Below are positions 56,443 through 64,000 of a DNA stretch of 64,000 bases, piece by piece. The notes under the pieces were generated by a model. It was given only the letters and a program-made list of their open reading frames with translations. It was not told the DNA's origin and ran no database searches. Location: positions 124,001-188,000 of the forward strand of contig NZ_JADBGI010000008.1 in NCBI RefSeq assembly GCF_014892575.1, given 5' to 3'. Position numbers and translations under genes: made by a program. Within the stretch, counting starts at the first letter, position 1. The number at the start of each line of letters is the position of its first letter. The DNA is from Nocardiopsis coralli (lineage in GTDB: Bacteria; Actinomycetota; Actinomycetes; Streptosporangiales; Streptosporangiaceae).

Positions 56443-58314
56443 ATGCCGACCGACCCCCCGCGGCACTTCGACCGGAACCGCCTCCCTCCCGGGGTGGCAC
56501 CCACCGCCCCCGGCGACCCCGAGCAGATCGGTCCCTACCGGATCGTCGGCCGGATCGGCGCCGGCGGCATGGGGGTGGTGCACGCCGGGCTCGACGCGCA
56601 GGAGGGGTGCGCGGCGGTCAAGACCGTGCACCCGCACATCGCGGCCGACCCGGATTTCCGTGCGCGCTTCGCCCGCGAGGTCGACCTGGTCGCACGCGTG
56701 GACGCCGCCTGCACCCCGGGCTTCCTCGGCGCCGACGTGGAAGCCGAGGCGCCGTGGCTCGCGACGGAGTACGTCCCGGGTCTCACCCTCGGCCAGTACG
56801 TGCGCGGCAACGGTCCCCTCACCGGGGGCAGGCTCACGGCCTTCGCGGCGGGCTCGGCCGAAGCGCTCACCGCGATCCACGCGGCCGGTGTGGTGCACCG
56901 GGACCTCAAGCCCGGGAACGTGATCCTGTCCCCGGGTGGCCCCAAGGTGCTCGACTTCGGTATCGCCCGCGCCGTGGACGCCACGGCCCTGACCGCCACC
57001 GGGGGCCTGTTCGGTACACCGGGGTGGATCGCACCCGAGCAGTACGCGGGAGAGGACGCCACCGACCGCTCGGACCTGTTCGCCTGGGCCGGTCTCGTGC
57101 TGTTCGCCGCCACCGGGAGCGAACCCTTCGGGCGTGGGGCGGTCGACGAGGTCGCGCGCCGCACCCGGACCGAGGAGCCCGACACCGGTGACCTGCCCGT
57201 GGAGCTGGCCGAGATCGTGGACCGGGCCTTCGCCAAGAACCCGGCCGACCGCCCTACCGCCGAGGAGGCCCTGGCCACCCTCATGGGGGAGTGGAGCGCG
57301 ACCCAGGTCGAGCCGCCGGCGGAGACCGAACCCACGCGCGTCGTGCCCGTGCTGCTCGAGCGCGAGTGGCGCGGTATCAGCGCCCCGGACCCGGTCCCCA
57401 CCGGACGCCGGTACGGCCGCGCCCGGTGGTTCGCGGCCGCCGCGGGTGCGCTCGTGCTGGTCGTCCTGGTCTCCGCCGTGCTGGGGCTCCGGGGAGGGGA
57501 CAGCCCCGGTGGCGGCGCGGGCGAGGAAGCCGATGGGGGAGAGGGCGAGGCGTCCGGCGAACAGGACGAGCCGGCGGTGCAGACCGACCCCGAGGACATC
57601 GGAGCGGTCATCGCCGACGCCGTCGCCGTGGCCTCCGGGGCGGAGTCCTTCGATGCCAGGGTCGCGAGGCACACCAACGAGACCGGGGACCGCGCCATCT
57701 TCTCGTACCGCTACACCGAGGACCCCGAGCCCGCTTACAGCGAGACGATGCTGGCGGAGGGCCGCGAGAACGGCTACACCGCGTTCGGCCCGGACCTGGA
57801 CGACCTCGTCGGCATCAGCGAACTTCCCGAGGACGAGGGGGAGCGCGTGTACTACCGCGACGACGAGCTCGCGGACGTGGAACCGATGGACGAATGGGAG
57901 CGGGAGGTCGACCGGCTCGAGTCGGTCGCCGCCGAGGACGCCGAGGTCGAGTACCAGGGCCACGGCCAGGTCCCGGCGGACATCATCCCCGAGGACACGG
58001 GCCCCGAGAACCCGCGCCCCGACAGCTCGCAGCGCCCGGGCCACCACTACACCGGCACGATGCCGGACGTCTGGTGGGACCGGGAACAGGACGAGGTGGA
58101 GTTCGACCTGTGGATCGGCGACAACGGCCACCCGGTCTTCCTCGAGACCGTGGAGTACACGGACGAAGTGACCACCCAGCCCGCCTTCGGGCCCTCCGGG
58201 GAGGAGGTCGTGCTCGAGTACCAGAGCCGGATCGACTTCGCCCCCTTCGACGGGCCCGTCGAGATCGAGCGGCCGGACGAGTCCGAGATCCAGGACGGCG
58301 CCCCGGACGGCTGA
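56443..58314 (+). CDS. Receptor Ser/Thr protein kinase 7 (type B sensor)
   Basis: A 623-residue kinase, last of the array. The Gly loop reads GRIGAGGMGVVHAG (His for Tyr). Lys60, HRDLKPGN, DFG and GTPGWIAPEQY are intact. The juxtamembrane motif varies slightly (TRVVPVLLEREWRG), and one helix follows (~330-350). The outer domain has DPEDIGAVIADAVAVASGAESF, YTEDPEP, HHYTGT, LWIGDNGHPVFLE and GPVEIERPDESEIQ. GAGGACGAG precedes the ATG at 56443. A strong terminator at 58363 ends the array. Confidence 0.93.
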   Translation: MPTDPPRHFDRNRLPPGVAPTAPGDPEQIGPYRIVGRIGAGGMGVVHAGLDAQEGCAAVKTVHPHIAADPDFRARFAREVDLVARVDAACTPGFLGADVEAEAPWLATEYVPGLTLGQYVRGNGPLTGGRLTAFAAGSAEALTAIHAAGVVHRDLKPGNVILSPGGPKVLDFGIARAVDATALTATGGLFGTPGWIAPEQYAGEDATDRSDLFAWAGLVLFAATGSEPFGRGAVDEVARRTRTEEPDTGDLPVELAEIVDRAFAKNPADRPTAEEALATLMGEWSATQVEPPAETEPTRVVPVLLEREWRGISAPDPVPTGRRYGRARWFAAAAGALVLVVLVSAVLGLRGGDSPGGGAGEEADGGEGEASGEQDEPAVQTDPEDIGAVIADAVAVASGAESFDARVARHTNETGDRAIFSYRYTEDPEPAYSETMLAEGRENGYTAFGPDLDDLVGISELPEDEGERVYYRDDELADVEPMDEWEREVDRLESVAAEDAEVEYQGHGQVPADIIPEDTGPENPRPDSSQRPGHHYTGTMPDVWWDREQDEVEFDLWIGDNGHPVFLETVEYTDEVTTQPAFGPSGEEVVLEYQSRIDFAPFDGPVEIERPDESEIQDGAPDG

Positions 58315-58362
58315 CCCGGCACCGGAAGACTCACCCGGCGGCTCTGGAACGACCGCCCCGGA

Positions 58363-58398
58363 GCCGGCCGGGCACCCGCGTCGGGGCGCCCGGCCGGC
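58363..58398. terminator. Terminator of the kinase array (bidirectional)
   Basis: GCCGGCCGGGC pairs perfectly with GCCCGGCCGGC around a 14-base loop. It separates the array from the converging S9 peptidase gene, whose stop is 19 bases away. Confidence 0.7.
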
Positions 58399-58416
58399 GG
58401 CAGGCGATCGGGCTGG

Positions 58417-60633
58417 TCAGCCCTCCTGGTCGCCCTCGACGCCCAGGCACTCCTTCAGGAACTCCACCTGCAGCAGCAACAGGTTCTCCGCCACGGTCGG
58501 GTCCGACGGCGAGTGCGTCACCCCCGACAGCGGGAGCACGGTGTGCGGGCGCCCGGCGGCCAGCAGCGCCGACGACATCCGCTGCGTGTGCGCGAAGACC
58601 ACGTTGTCGTCGGAGAGCCCGTGCACGAACATCACCGGGCGTTCCAGGTCACCGGCGTCGGCCAGCAGGGAACTGCGCTCGTAGGCCTTCGGCTCGCCCT
58701 CGGGCGTGCCCAGGTACCGCTCGGTGTAGTGGGTGTCGTACAGCTCCCAGTCGATGACGGGGGCACCCGCGACGGCGGCGTGGAAGGCGTCGGGGCGGCG
58801 CAGCACCGCGAGCGTGGCCAGGTACCCGCCGAAGGACCACCCCTGGATCCCGACGCGGGAGGTGTCGAGGCAGCCGAACCGTTCGGCGGCGTCCTCCAAC
58901 GCGGCGACCTGGTCCTCCAGCACCGGGGCGGCCAGATCGAGGTGCACGGCCTGTTCCCACGCCACGTCCACGCCCGGGGTGCCGCGGCCGTCGGCGATGA
59001 GCACCGCGAACCCCTGCTCGGCGAACCACTGCGAACCCCAGAACGCACCGCGCGCGTTCAGCACCCGCTGGGCGTGCGGGCCGCCGTAGGGGGCGACCAG
59101 GACCGGCAGCGGGTCGTCGCCCTCCGAGTACCAGGACGGCAGCACCAGGGCGCTCGGGATGCCGCGTTCCCCGGCGCGCCAGAACCGCACGCGGGGCTCG
59201 GGGAGCTCCGGGGTCTGCGCGAAGCTCTCGATCTCGGTGTGGGTGCGCCGCGTCTCCGTGCTCGCGTGGCGCACGATCAGGGTCCGGACGCCGGTGCGGT
59301 CCATCGACCGGTGCTGCAGGACGAGGGTGTCCCCGCGCAGGCGGCCGGCGCGCAGACCCCCGTGGGCGGCGTCGTCCGGGGTGTCGGCGTCGGGGAGCTC
59401 GACCGGGGCGGACAGGCCGCTCTCCAGGTCGACCAGCCACAGGGACACGTCGCCCGGGCGGCCGGCCGGCGACCCCGAGTACAGGATCCGCTCGCCGTCC
59501 ACGCTCACCACACCGCGGACGTACACACCCGCCGGGCTGACCGGGTCCACGCCCACGTACACACGCCGCTCGCCGCCGGCCTCGTGGTCGCGGCCGATCC
59601 ACACCAGGGCCCCGGACGAGGTGTGGTCGGGCACGCCCGGCATGAGCTCGACCCACACGTCGTCGGTCTCGGTGCGGGCCTCGGCGACCAGACCGGTGGC
59701 CGGGTCGGCGGAGAACAGGGTGAGGGTGCGCTGATCGCGGCTCTGACCGGTGAAGACGACCGTGGGGGTGCCGTCCGGGCCGCTCGTCCACCCGGCGGTC
59801 GGCACGTAGGGCAGGGCCTCGCGGTCCCACTCGATCCACGACGGGGCCGGCTCGCCCTCGGCGCGGTGGCGCGCGGCCGGGGCCACGGTGAACACGGCCA
59901 GGCGCACGTCCGGGTTGTCGGTCCCGGCGGCCGGGTACCGGAGCGCCGTCGGCTCCTGCGCCGGGGAGGCCGGGTCGTCCACGTACCAGCGGGCCACCAT
60001 CGACTCGTCGACCCGGGTGGCCAGCAGGGACGCACTGTCGGGCGACCACCAGAAACCGCGGAACCGGTTCATCTCCTCGGCCGCCACGAAGTCGGCCAGG
60101 CCCCAGGTGACGTGTTCGCCGTCGGGCGAGGCCACCACACGGTCGCCGTGGCCGGGCTCGGCGTCGGAGATGTCCACGACCTTGAGCGCGCCGCCGCTGA
60201 CGTAGGCGACACGGTCACCCGCCGGGCTCACCCGCGGGTCCACGACCGGCTGGGTGGCCGGGAGCTCGCGGGGTTCGCGGTCGTCGCCGGCCAGGTCCAC
60301 GTGGAACAGGCGGCCGGACAGGGTGAAGACGGCGCGGGTGAAGGCGCGGTCGACGGTGTAGGAGACGATGCCGCCGCCGTGCTCGCGCAGGCGTTCGCGG
60401 CGGGCCCGCTCCTCCGGGGGGAGGTTCTCGTCGTCGGCGCCGAGCACCCGCGGGTCGGCGAGCATCTCGGTGGTGCCGCGTTCTGCGTCGTGGATCCACA
60501 GGCACGTGGCCGGGTCGGAGCCGTCACGCGAGCGGAGGAAGGTCACACGGTCCCCGTCGGGGGAGACCTGGAAACCGCGGGGCACACCGATGGTGAAGCG
60601 CTGGGTTCGGGCCTGTTGGCGAGGAAAGCTCAT
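58417..60633 (-). CDS. S9 family peptidase (dipeptidyl peptidase IV/prolyl oligopeptidase-like)
   Basis: A 738-residue serine peptidase. Residues ~1-470 form the beta-propeller (repeated VSPDGDRVTFLRS and VSPAGDRVAYVSGG units). The C-terminal alpha/beta-hydrolase carries the catalytic Ser in GIQGWSFGGYLA, the Asp in HGLSDDNV and the His in SGVTHSPSD. EEMNRFRGFWWSPDSASLLATRVDES is the Glu-containing substrate region of DPP-IV types. There is no signal peptide, so it is probably cytosolic and trims proline- or alanine-containing oligopeptides. The ATG at 60633 lies a few bases after a CACAAT -10-like element, suggesting a leaderless mRNA. Confidence 0.92.
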   Translation of the reverse strand: MSFPRQQARTQRFTIGVPRGFQVSPDGDRVTFLRSRDGSDPATCLWIHDAERGTTEMLADPRVLGADDENLPPEERARRERLREHGGGIVSYTVDRAFTRAVFTLSGRLFHVDLAGDDREPRELPATQPVVDPRVSPAGDRVAYVSGGALKVVDISDAEPGHGDRVVASPDGEHVTWGLADFVAAEEMNRFRGFWWSPDSASLLATRVDESMVARWYVDDPASPAQEPTALRYPAAGTDNPDVRLAVFTVAPAARHRAEGEPAPSWIEWDREALPYVPTAGWTSGPDGTPTVVFTGQSRDQRTLTLFSADPATGLVAEARTETDDVWVELMPGVPDHTSSGALVWIGRDHEAGGERRVYVGVDPVSPAGVYVRGVVSVDGERILYSGSPAGRPGDVSLWLVDLESGLSAPVELPDADTPDDAAHGGLRAGRLRGDTLVLQHRSMDRTGVRTLIVRHASTETRRTHTEIESFAQTPELPEPRVRFWRAGERGIPSALVLPSWYSEGDDPLPVLVAPYGGPHAQRVLNARGAFWGSQWFAEQGFAVLIADGRGTPGVDVAWEQAVHLDLAAPVLEDQVAALEDAAERFGCLDTSRVGIQGWSFGGYLATLAVLRRPDAFHAAVAGAPVIDWELYDTHYTERYLGTPEGEPKAYERSSLLADAGDLERPVMFVHGLSDDNVVFAHTQRMSSALLAAGRPHTVLPLSGVTHSPSDPTVAENLLLLQVEFLKECLGVEGDQEG

Positions 60634-60755
60634 AGGGCGATTGTGTCGCATACGCAGCTGAGCGGGTCGCGGCCCCGGGCCGGGGTTCCGGTCGGATACC
60701 GGGTGGTCACTTCGGGCCGGAAAACCCCGTTCCGGACGGTATGGTTCGCTGCGTG

Positions 60756-61619
60756 ATGGACAGGCGACTGATGATGGTGCACGCGCACCCCGACGACGAG
60801 AGCATCGTCACCGGTGCCACGTTGGCCAAGTACGCGGCCGAGGGAACCCAGGTCACGCTGGTGACCTGCACCCTGGGAGAGGAGGGCGAGGTCATCCCCG
60901 CGAACCTCGCGCACCTGGCCTCCGACCGCGACGACACCCTCGGTGAGTACCGGGTCGGCGAGCTCTCCCGGGCCTGCCGGGCCCTGAACGTGCGGGACCA
61001 CCGCTTCCTCGGCGGGCAGGGGCACTACCGCGACTCCGGGATGATGGGCGGCGAGACCAACGAGCACCCGCAGGCGTTCTGGGGTGCCGACGTCGAGGAG
61101 GCCGCGCTCCGGCTCGCGCACGAGATCCGCGAGGTCCGGCCGCAGGTGCTGGTGAGCTACGACGAGCACGGCGGGTACGGGCACCCCGACCACATCCAGG
61201 CGCACCGGGTCACCCGCCGCGCCTGGGACCTGGCCGCGGACCGTTCGGTGCCCGGTGACCCCTGGCGGGTGGACAAGCTGTACGCCATCGCCCAGCCGGT
61301 CTCGCGGATCCGGGCGTCCGTGGACCGCATGCGCGTGGACCCCGGCCCCTTCACCCCGCCGGAGAGCGTCTCCGACATCGCACGCGGAACCCCGGACGCG
61401 CAGGTGACCACGCGGATCGACGCCGGTCCCCACTGGGCGGCCAAGGCGCTGGCGATGCGCGCGCACACCACCCAGATCACCGTGGACGGCGAGCGGTTCG
61501 CGCTCTCCAACGACATCGCCCAGGAGCTGGACGCGGTCGAGCACTTCACGCTGCTGCTCGGGCCGCCCGTGCGCCCCGGGGACGACGGCTACGAGACGGA
61601 TCTCTTCGCGGGCCTGTGA
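60756..61619 (+). CDS. mshB: MshB, GlcNAc-Ins deacetylase of mycothiol biosynthesis
   Basis: A 287-residue zinc deacetylase that removes the acetyl group from N-acetyl-glucosaminyl-inositol, the second enzymatic step toward mycothiol. VHAHPDDESIVTGATLAKYA has the zinc His-Asp-Asp, VTCTLGEEGEVIPANL is a family block, GGQGHYRDSGMMG follows, and YDEHGGYGHPDHIQAHRVT contains the remaining zinc His and catalytic residues. The match to MshB is closer than to the amidase Mca. TATGGT at 60740-60745 is a -10 element, so the ATG inside it is not the start. ATG 60756 or GTG 60753 is used, giving a nearly leaderless mRNA. Confidence 0.93.
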   Translation: MDRRLMMVHAHPDDESIVTGATLAKYAAEGTQVTLVTCTLGEEGEVIPANLAHLASDRDDTLGEYRVGELSRACRALNVRDHRFLGGQGHYRDSGMMGGETNEHPQAFWGADVEEAALRLAHEIREVRPQVLVSYDEHGGYGHPDHIQAHRVTRRAWDLAADRSVPGDPWRVDKLYAIAQPVSRIRASVDRMRVDPGPFTPPESVSDIARGTPDAQVTTRIDAGPHWAAKALAMRAHTTQITVDGERFALSNDIAQELDAVEHFTLLLGPPVRPGDDGYETDLFAGL

Positions 61620-61654
61620 CGGGAGGTTGCCGTGACCGCCTACCCTCGGTTCAC

Positions 61655-62107
61655 GTGACCACCACAGAGCCCCAAGAACCCCAGCAGAGCAAGCGTCCGA
61701 CGGTCTCCGAGGACACGGTCTCCTCGGTGCTGACGGGCGCCACCTGCGTGGTCCTGTTCCTCCTCGGCCTCGTGCTGGGGACGGTCTCCACCGTCAGCGC
61801 CGGATGGCTGACCCGGTACTGGGACGGCGGCCAGCCCGCGCCCGCGCTGGCGATCGCTGCGCTCGTGGTGTACGTGGTGCTGCTGTACGTCCTGTGCCGG
61901 CTCGCGGCCTGGGGCGGGCGGCGCCAGTCCGCGGCCGTGGCGTTCGCGCTCGGGTACGCGGTGGTGCTGTTCGCGGCCACGAGTTACCTGCCGGGCGGCG
62001 ACGTGCTGCTGCAGGACGACCCGGTGCACTACGCCTTCCTGATCGGCGCGATGGTCGCCCTCGCCGCCGCCGTGGTGCGTTCGGCGCCCCGGCGCCGCCC
62101 CGCCTGA
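61655..62107 (+). CDS. Small membrane protein (DUF6113-like) linked to mshB
   Basis: A 150-residue protein. A polar N-terminus (1-~22) is followed by four hydrophobic segments: ~27-48 (SVLTGATCVVLFLLGLVLGTVS), ~63-84, ~91-110 and ~119-138. In actinomycetes a gene of this type commonly follows mshB; its role is unknown. The GTG at 61655 follows TACCCT by 8 bases, so it may have its own leaderless start. An alternative open start at 61616 overlaps the mshB end. Confidence 0.78.
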   Translation: MTTTEPQEPQQSKRPTVSEDTVSSVLTGATCVVLFLLGLVLGTVSTVSAGWLTRYWDGGQPAPALAIAALVVYVVLLYVLCRLAAWGGRRQSAAVAFALGYAVVLFAATSYLPGGDVLLQDDPVHYAFLIGAMVALAAAVVRSAPRRRPA

Positions 62108-62178
62108 GGCCCCGGGTCCCGAGCACTGCGTGTGCCGGAGCGACGCAGTCCCACAGACCATCGCGCGACCCCGCACAA

Positions 62179-62219
62179 GACTCGCGCCACGCAGCCCCTG
62201 GGGCCGCGTGGCGCGAGTC
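62179..62219. terminator. Bidirectional terminator
   Basis: GACTCGCGCCACGC and GCGTGGCGCGAGTC form a perfect 14-bp stem between the converging DUF6113-like and site-2 protease genes. Confidence 0.75.
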
Positions 62220-62245
62220 GGACGTCCGAGTTCAGGCCGGGGAGA

Positions 62246-63331
62246 TCACGCCGCCCAGAACTGCCACAGGAGCTGGCCCAGGAACGCCGTCCCGGGGAAG
62301 GTCGGGTTCGGCATGATCAGGTCGAGCAGCGCGAACACCGACTCCTGCAGCCACGGGTTGATCACGGGGAGCGCGAGAATCGCGAACGCACCCACCGAGA
62401 AGAACAGCTGGTTCGTGCGGGCCTTGCGCACCCAGGGGCGGTCCGGGGCGACGGCCTCGAACATGTCCAGGCCCGGGATCGGCAGCAGGTTGACCAGCGC
62501 CGAGGTCAGGTTGGCCAGGCAGAGGAACGCGAGCGCGGCCAGGGCCCAGTTCGTGGTGTCGTTGCCCGGAGGCACCAGGTACGTGACGACGCCGCCGAAG
62601 ACGACGGCCATCAGCAGGCTCGCGATCGGCCCGGCCATGGCCACCGCCACACGCCGGCCCCGCGTCGGGATCCGCTCCCAGTCGACGTAACCGGCCGGCC
62701 CGTTCATGCCGAACCCGCCCACACCGAGGTAGAGCACCGGGAGCACCGTCCCGGCGAAGGTCTCCCGGAAGGCGAAGGGGTTCAGGCGCAGATACCCCGA
62801 ACCGCGCAGGGACCGGTCGCCCGCGAGGTAGGCGGTGAGCGCGTGCGCGAACTCGTGCACGGCCGTGGAGAGCAGCCACCCGATGAGGATCATCAGCGGC
62901 GGGATCAGCGGCGTGACCTCGGTGTCCTCGGCCGCCCAGTCCAGCTCGACGGCGTTCCAGGACAGCCACCCGGCGAACCCGCCCAGGCCGAGCAGGAGCA
63001 GGAACACGGGGCTGGGGAAGAAGTCCATCGCCGAGGTGCGCGGAGGGGCGTGCACGGGCTCGCCGGGCTCGGCCGCACCGTCGGCGCCGTCCGTGCTGTC
63101 CGGGTCGGCGGTCCCGGCGGACCCCTCGTCCCCGGCGTCATCAGCGGTCCCGGTCTCCCCGGCCGCACCGGAGCCCTCGGCCCGGGGCTCCCCGGCCCCG
63201 GGATCCCCGTCCCCGGCCTCCGCGTCAGCGTCCGCTTCCCGCGCGACGTCCGGGTCCGGGACGTTCGCGGCGTCGTCGGGCATCCGCGTCCACAGGTCCT
63301 CGGGCGCTTCGGGTTTGTCGGGCGTGGGCAT
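62246..63331 (-). CDS. Site-2 protease (M50) family membrane metalloprotease
   Basis: A 361-residue membrane protein. A long acidic, low-complexity N-terminus (~1-98, Asp/Ala/Gly/Glu) precedes ~6 membrane helices. The zinc motif is HEFAH in STAVHEFAHALTAYLAGD (~157-161). The third ligand region is NLLPIPGLDMFEAVAPD, a variant of NxxPxxxLD. Such proteases cleave within membranes to release anti-sigma factors or other regulators; a substrate is not evident here. AGGAG lies 6 bases before the ATG at 63331. The family's usual PDZ domain is absent. Confidence 0.88.
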   Translation of the reverse strand: MPTPDKPEAPEDLWTRMPDDAANVPDPDVAREADADAEAGDGDPGAGEPRAEGSGAAGETGTADDAGDEGSAGTADPDSTDGADGAAEPGEPVHAPPRTSAMDFFPSPVFLLLLGLGGFAGWLSWNAVELDWAAEDTEVTPLIPPLMILIGWLLSTAVHEFAHALTAYLAGDRSLRGSGYLRLNPFAFRETFAGTVLPVLYLGVGGFGMNGPAGYVDWERIPTRGRRVAVAMAGPIASLLMAVVFGGVVTYLVPPGNDTTNWALAALAFLCLANLTSALVNLLPIPGLDMFEAVAPDRPWVRKARTNQLFFSVGAFAILALPVINPWLQESVFALLDLIMPNPTFPGTAFLGQLLWQFWAA

Positions 63332-63413
63332 GGTGCTCCTGCTGGTCGCGGGTGGATCCGCGCTCCAGAGTAGGCCCTGCTCGGGACCCTTCCGCAGCGG
63401 GTCCGGGTGAGTG

Positions 63414-64000
63414 TCAGACCACCGCTCGCGGGGCCACCGCGGACTTGTGCAGGCACGCGATCGCGAAGGCCCGGCCGGGGGTGGTCAGCTCCCGGTGGCC
63501 GGTCGCGTCCTCCTCCGTGACCAGGTTGAGCGCCTCCAGCAGCCACCCGGTGGACATGACCATCGCCCGTACCTGGTCTGACGCGGTCTCGGCGGTGCGC
63601 CTGTGTGCGGCCGCGTGCCGGCCCGCGGGCGGTTCGACCGGCCGCCACCCGGTCTCGGTGAGCACCCGTTCGGCGGCCTCGATGTCGGGTTCCGCGCGGC
63701 GGGCGTGCGACCCGCTGCCCTGGGGTGTCCGGGTCAGCAGCAGCCCGAGGAGCGTCTCCGCGGCGGCCTGCTCCAGCCCGCCGGTCCGGCACAGGGTCTC
63801 GGCCGCGGCCTCCCACAGGGACTCGGGGTTCTCCCGCAGCCGCCGCCCGCGCCGGGTCAGCACCAGGCGCCGTCCGGAACGCCGGACCGCCCGCATGCCG
63901 CGCAGCACCTGGTGCAGCGCGATCAGCTGGGTGACGTCGGTCTCACTGCGGGGCGGGCTCGGGGTGGTGCGCCAACCGAAGTCCTCGCACATCTGCCGCA
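63414..64000 (-). CDS. Hypothetical protein, C-terminal part (partial)
   Basis: At least 195 residues, open at the right edge of the window (the frame continues upstream through RQMCEDFGW), so the true start is outside. Visible sequence contains LHQVLRGMRAVRRSGRRLVLTRRGRRL, similar to a winged-helix or SEC-C/plasmid pRiA4b-type C-terminal region found in many actinobacterial hypothetical proteins, and an Ala/Arg/Leu-rich helical remainder. No enzyme motif was recognised. Confidence 0.65.
   Translation of the reverse strand, partial: RQMCEDFGWRTTPSPPRSETDVTQLIALHQVLRGMRAVRRSGRRLVLTRRGRRLRENPESLWEAAAETLCRTGGLEQAAAETLLGLLLTRTPQGSGSHARRAEPDIEAAERVLTETGWRPVEPPAGRHAAAHRRTAETASDQVRAMVMSTGWLLEALNLVTEEDATGHRELTTPGRAFAIACLHKSAVAPRAVV

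Noticed and set aside
60741..60755. ATG at 60741 as start of mshB
   Set aside because: It falls inside a TATGGT -10 element and gives an N-terminal extension not seen in MshB; ATG 60756 or GTG 60753 fits better.

Overview
The window is very GC-rich, uses many GTG starts, and encodes MshB of mycothiol biosynthesis, an acyl-CoA carboxylase epsilon subunit, a mycobacterial-type Sdh1, and PknB-like receptor kinases. This points to a filamentous or nocardioform actinobacterium. Nocardiopsaceae (Nocardiopsis, Streptomonospora or Thermobifida relatives) is my best guess, but that is inference from gene content only. No rRNA, tRNA, CRISPR array, prophage or transposase was seen.

Left part (1-22 kb): a partial FHA-domain gene, a small membrane protein and NADP-isocitrate dehydrogenase are followed by an intergenic region that looks like a free-standing structured small RNA. 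Next come an LCP cell-wall ligase, a galactokinase homologue that has lost its catalytic motifs, a BrkB-family membrane protein, a YbdK-type carboxylate-amine ligase with an M20 amidohydrolase, and adenosine deaminase overlapping a PH-like membrane protein. An orphan IdeR/DmdR-like iron box lies between adenosine deaminase and purine nucleoside phosphorylase. Further right are an LpdA-like flavoprotein, a large secreted or membrane protein with a Met/Gly/Asp-rich tail, and a DAACS transporter preceded by an unannotated cysteine-rich leader peptide.

Middle part (19-43 kb): this is central carbon metabolism. It holds the propionyl/acetyl-CoA carboxylase set (alpha, epsilon, beta), PEP carboxylase, biotin-protein ligase, a class III nucleotide cyclase, an MBL hydrolase and an AlkC-like DNA glycosylase. 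Two complete but different succinate dehydrogenase operons stand head to head, separated by a LysR regulator with a perfect dyad operator. A Fic/Doc-RHH toxin-antitoxin pair follows, inserted between two identical 45-bp terminator copies, then two tandem GNAT genes and a TrmH methyltransferase. A dispersed repeat family with inverted ends occurs at 5.9 kb and 29.0 kb.

Right part (44-58 kb): the most striking locus is a head-to-tail array of seven receptor Ser/Thr kinases plus one lipoprotein, all on the plus strand. Two extracellular domain types alternate (A-B-A-B-A-B), followed by a lipoprotein consisting only of the type-B sensor domain and a final type-B kinase. The type-B sensors share features with LppX/LprAFG (LolA-like) lipoproteins. 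After the array come an S9 prolyl oligopeptidase-like enzyme, mshB with a small membrane gene, a site-2 protease homologue and a partial gene at the right edge.
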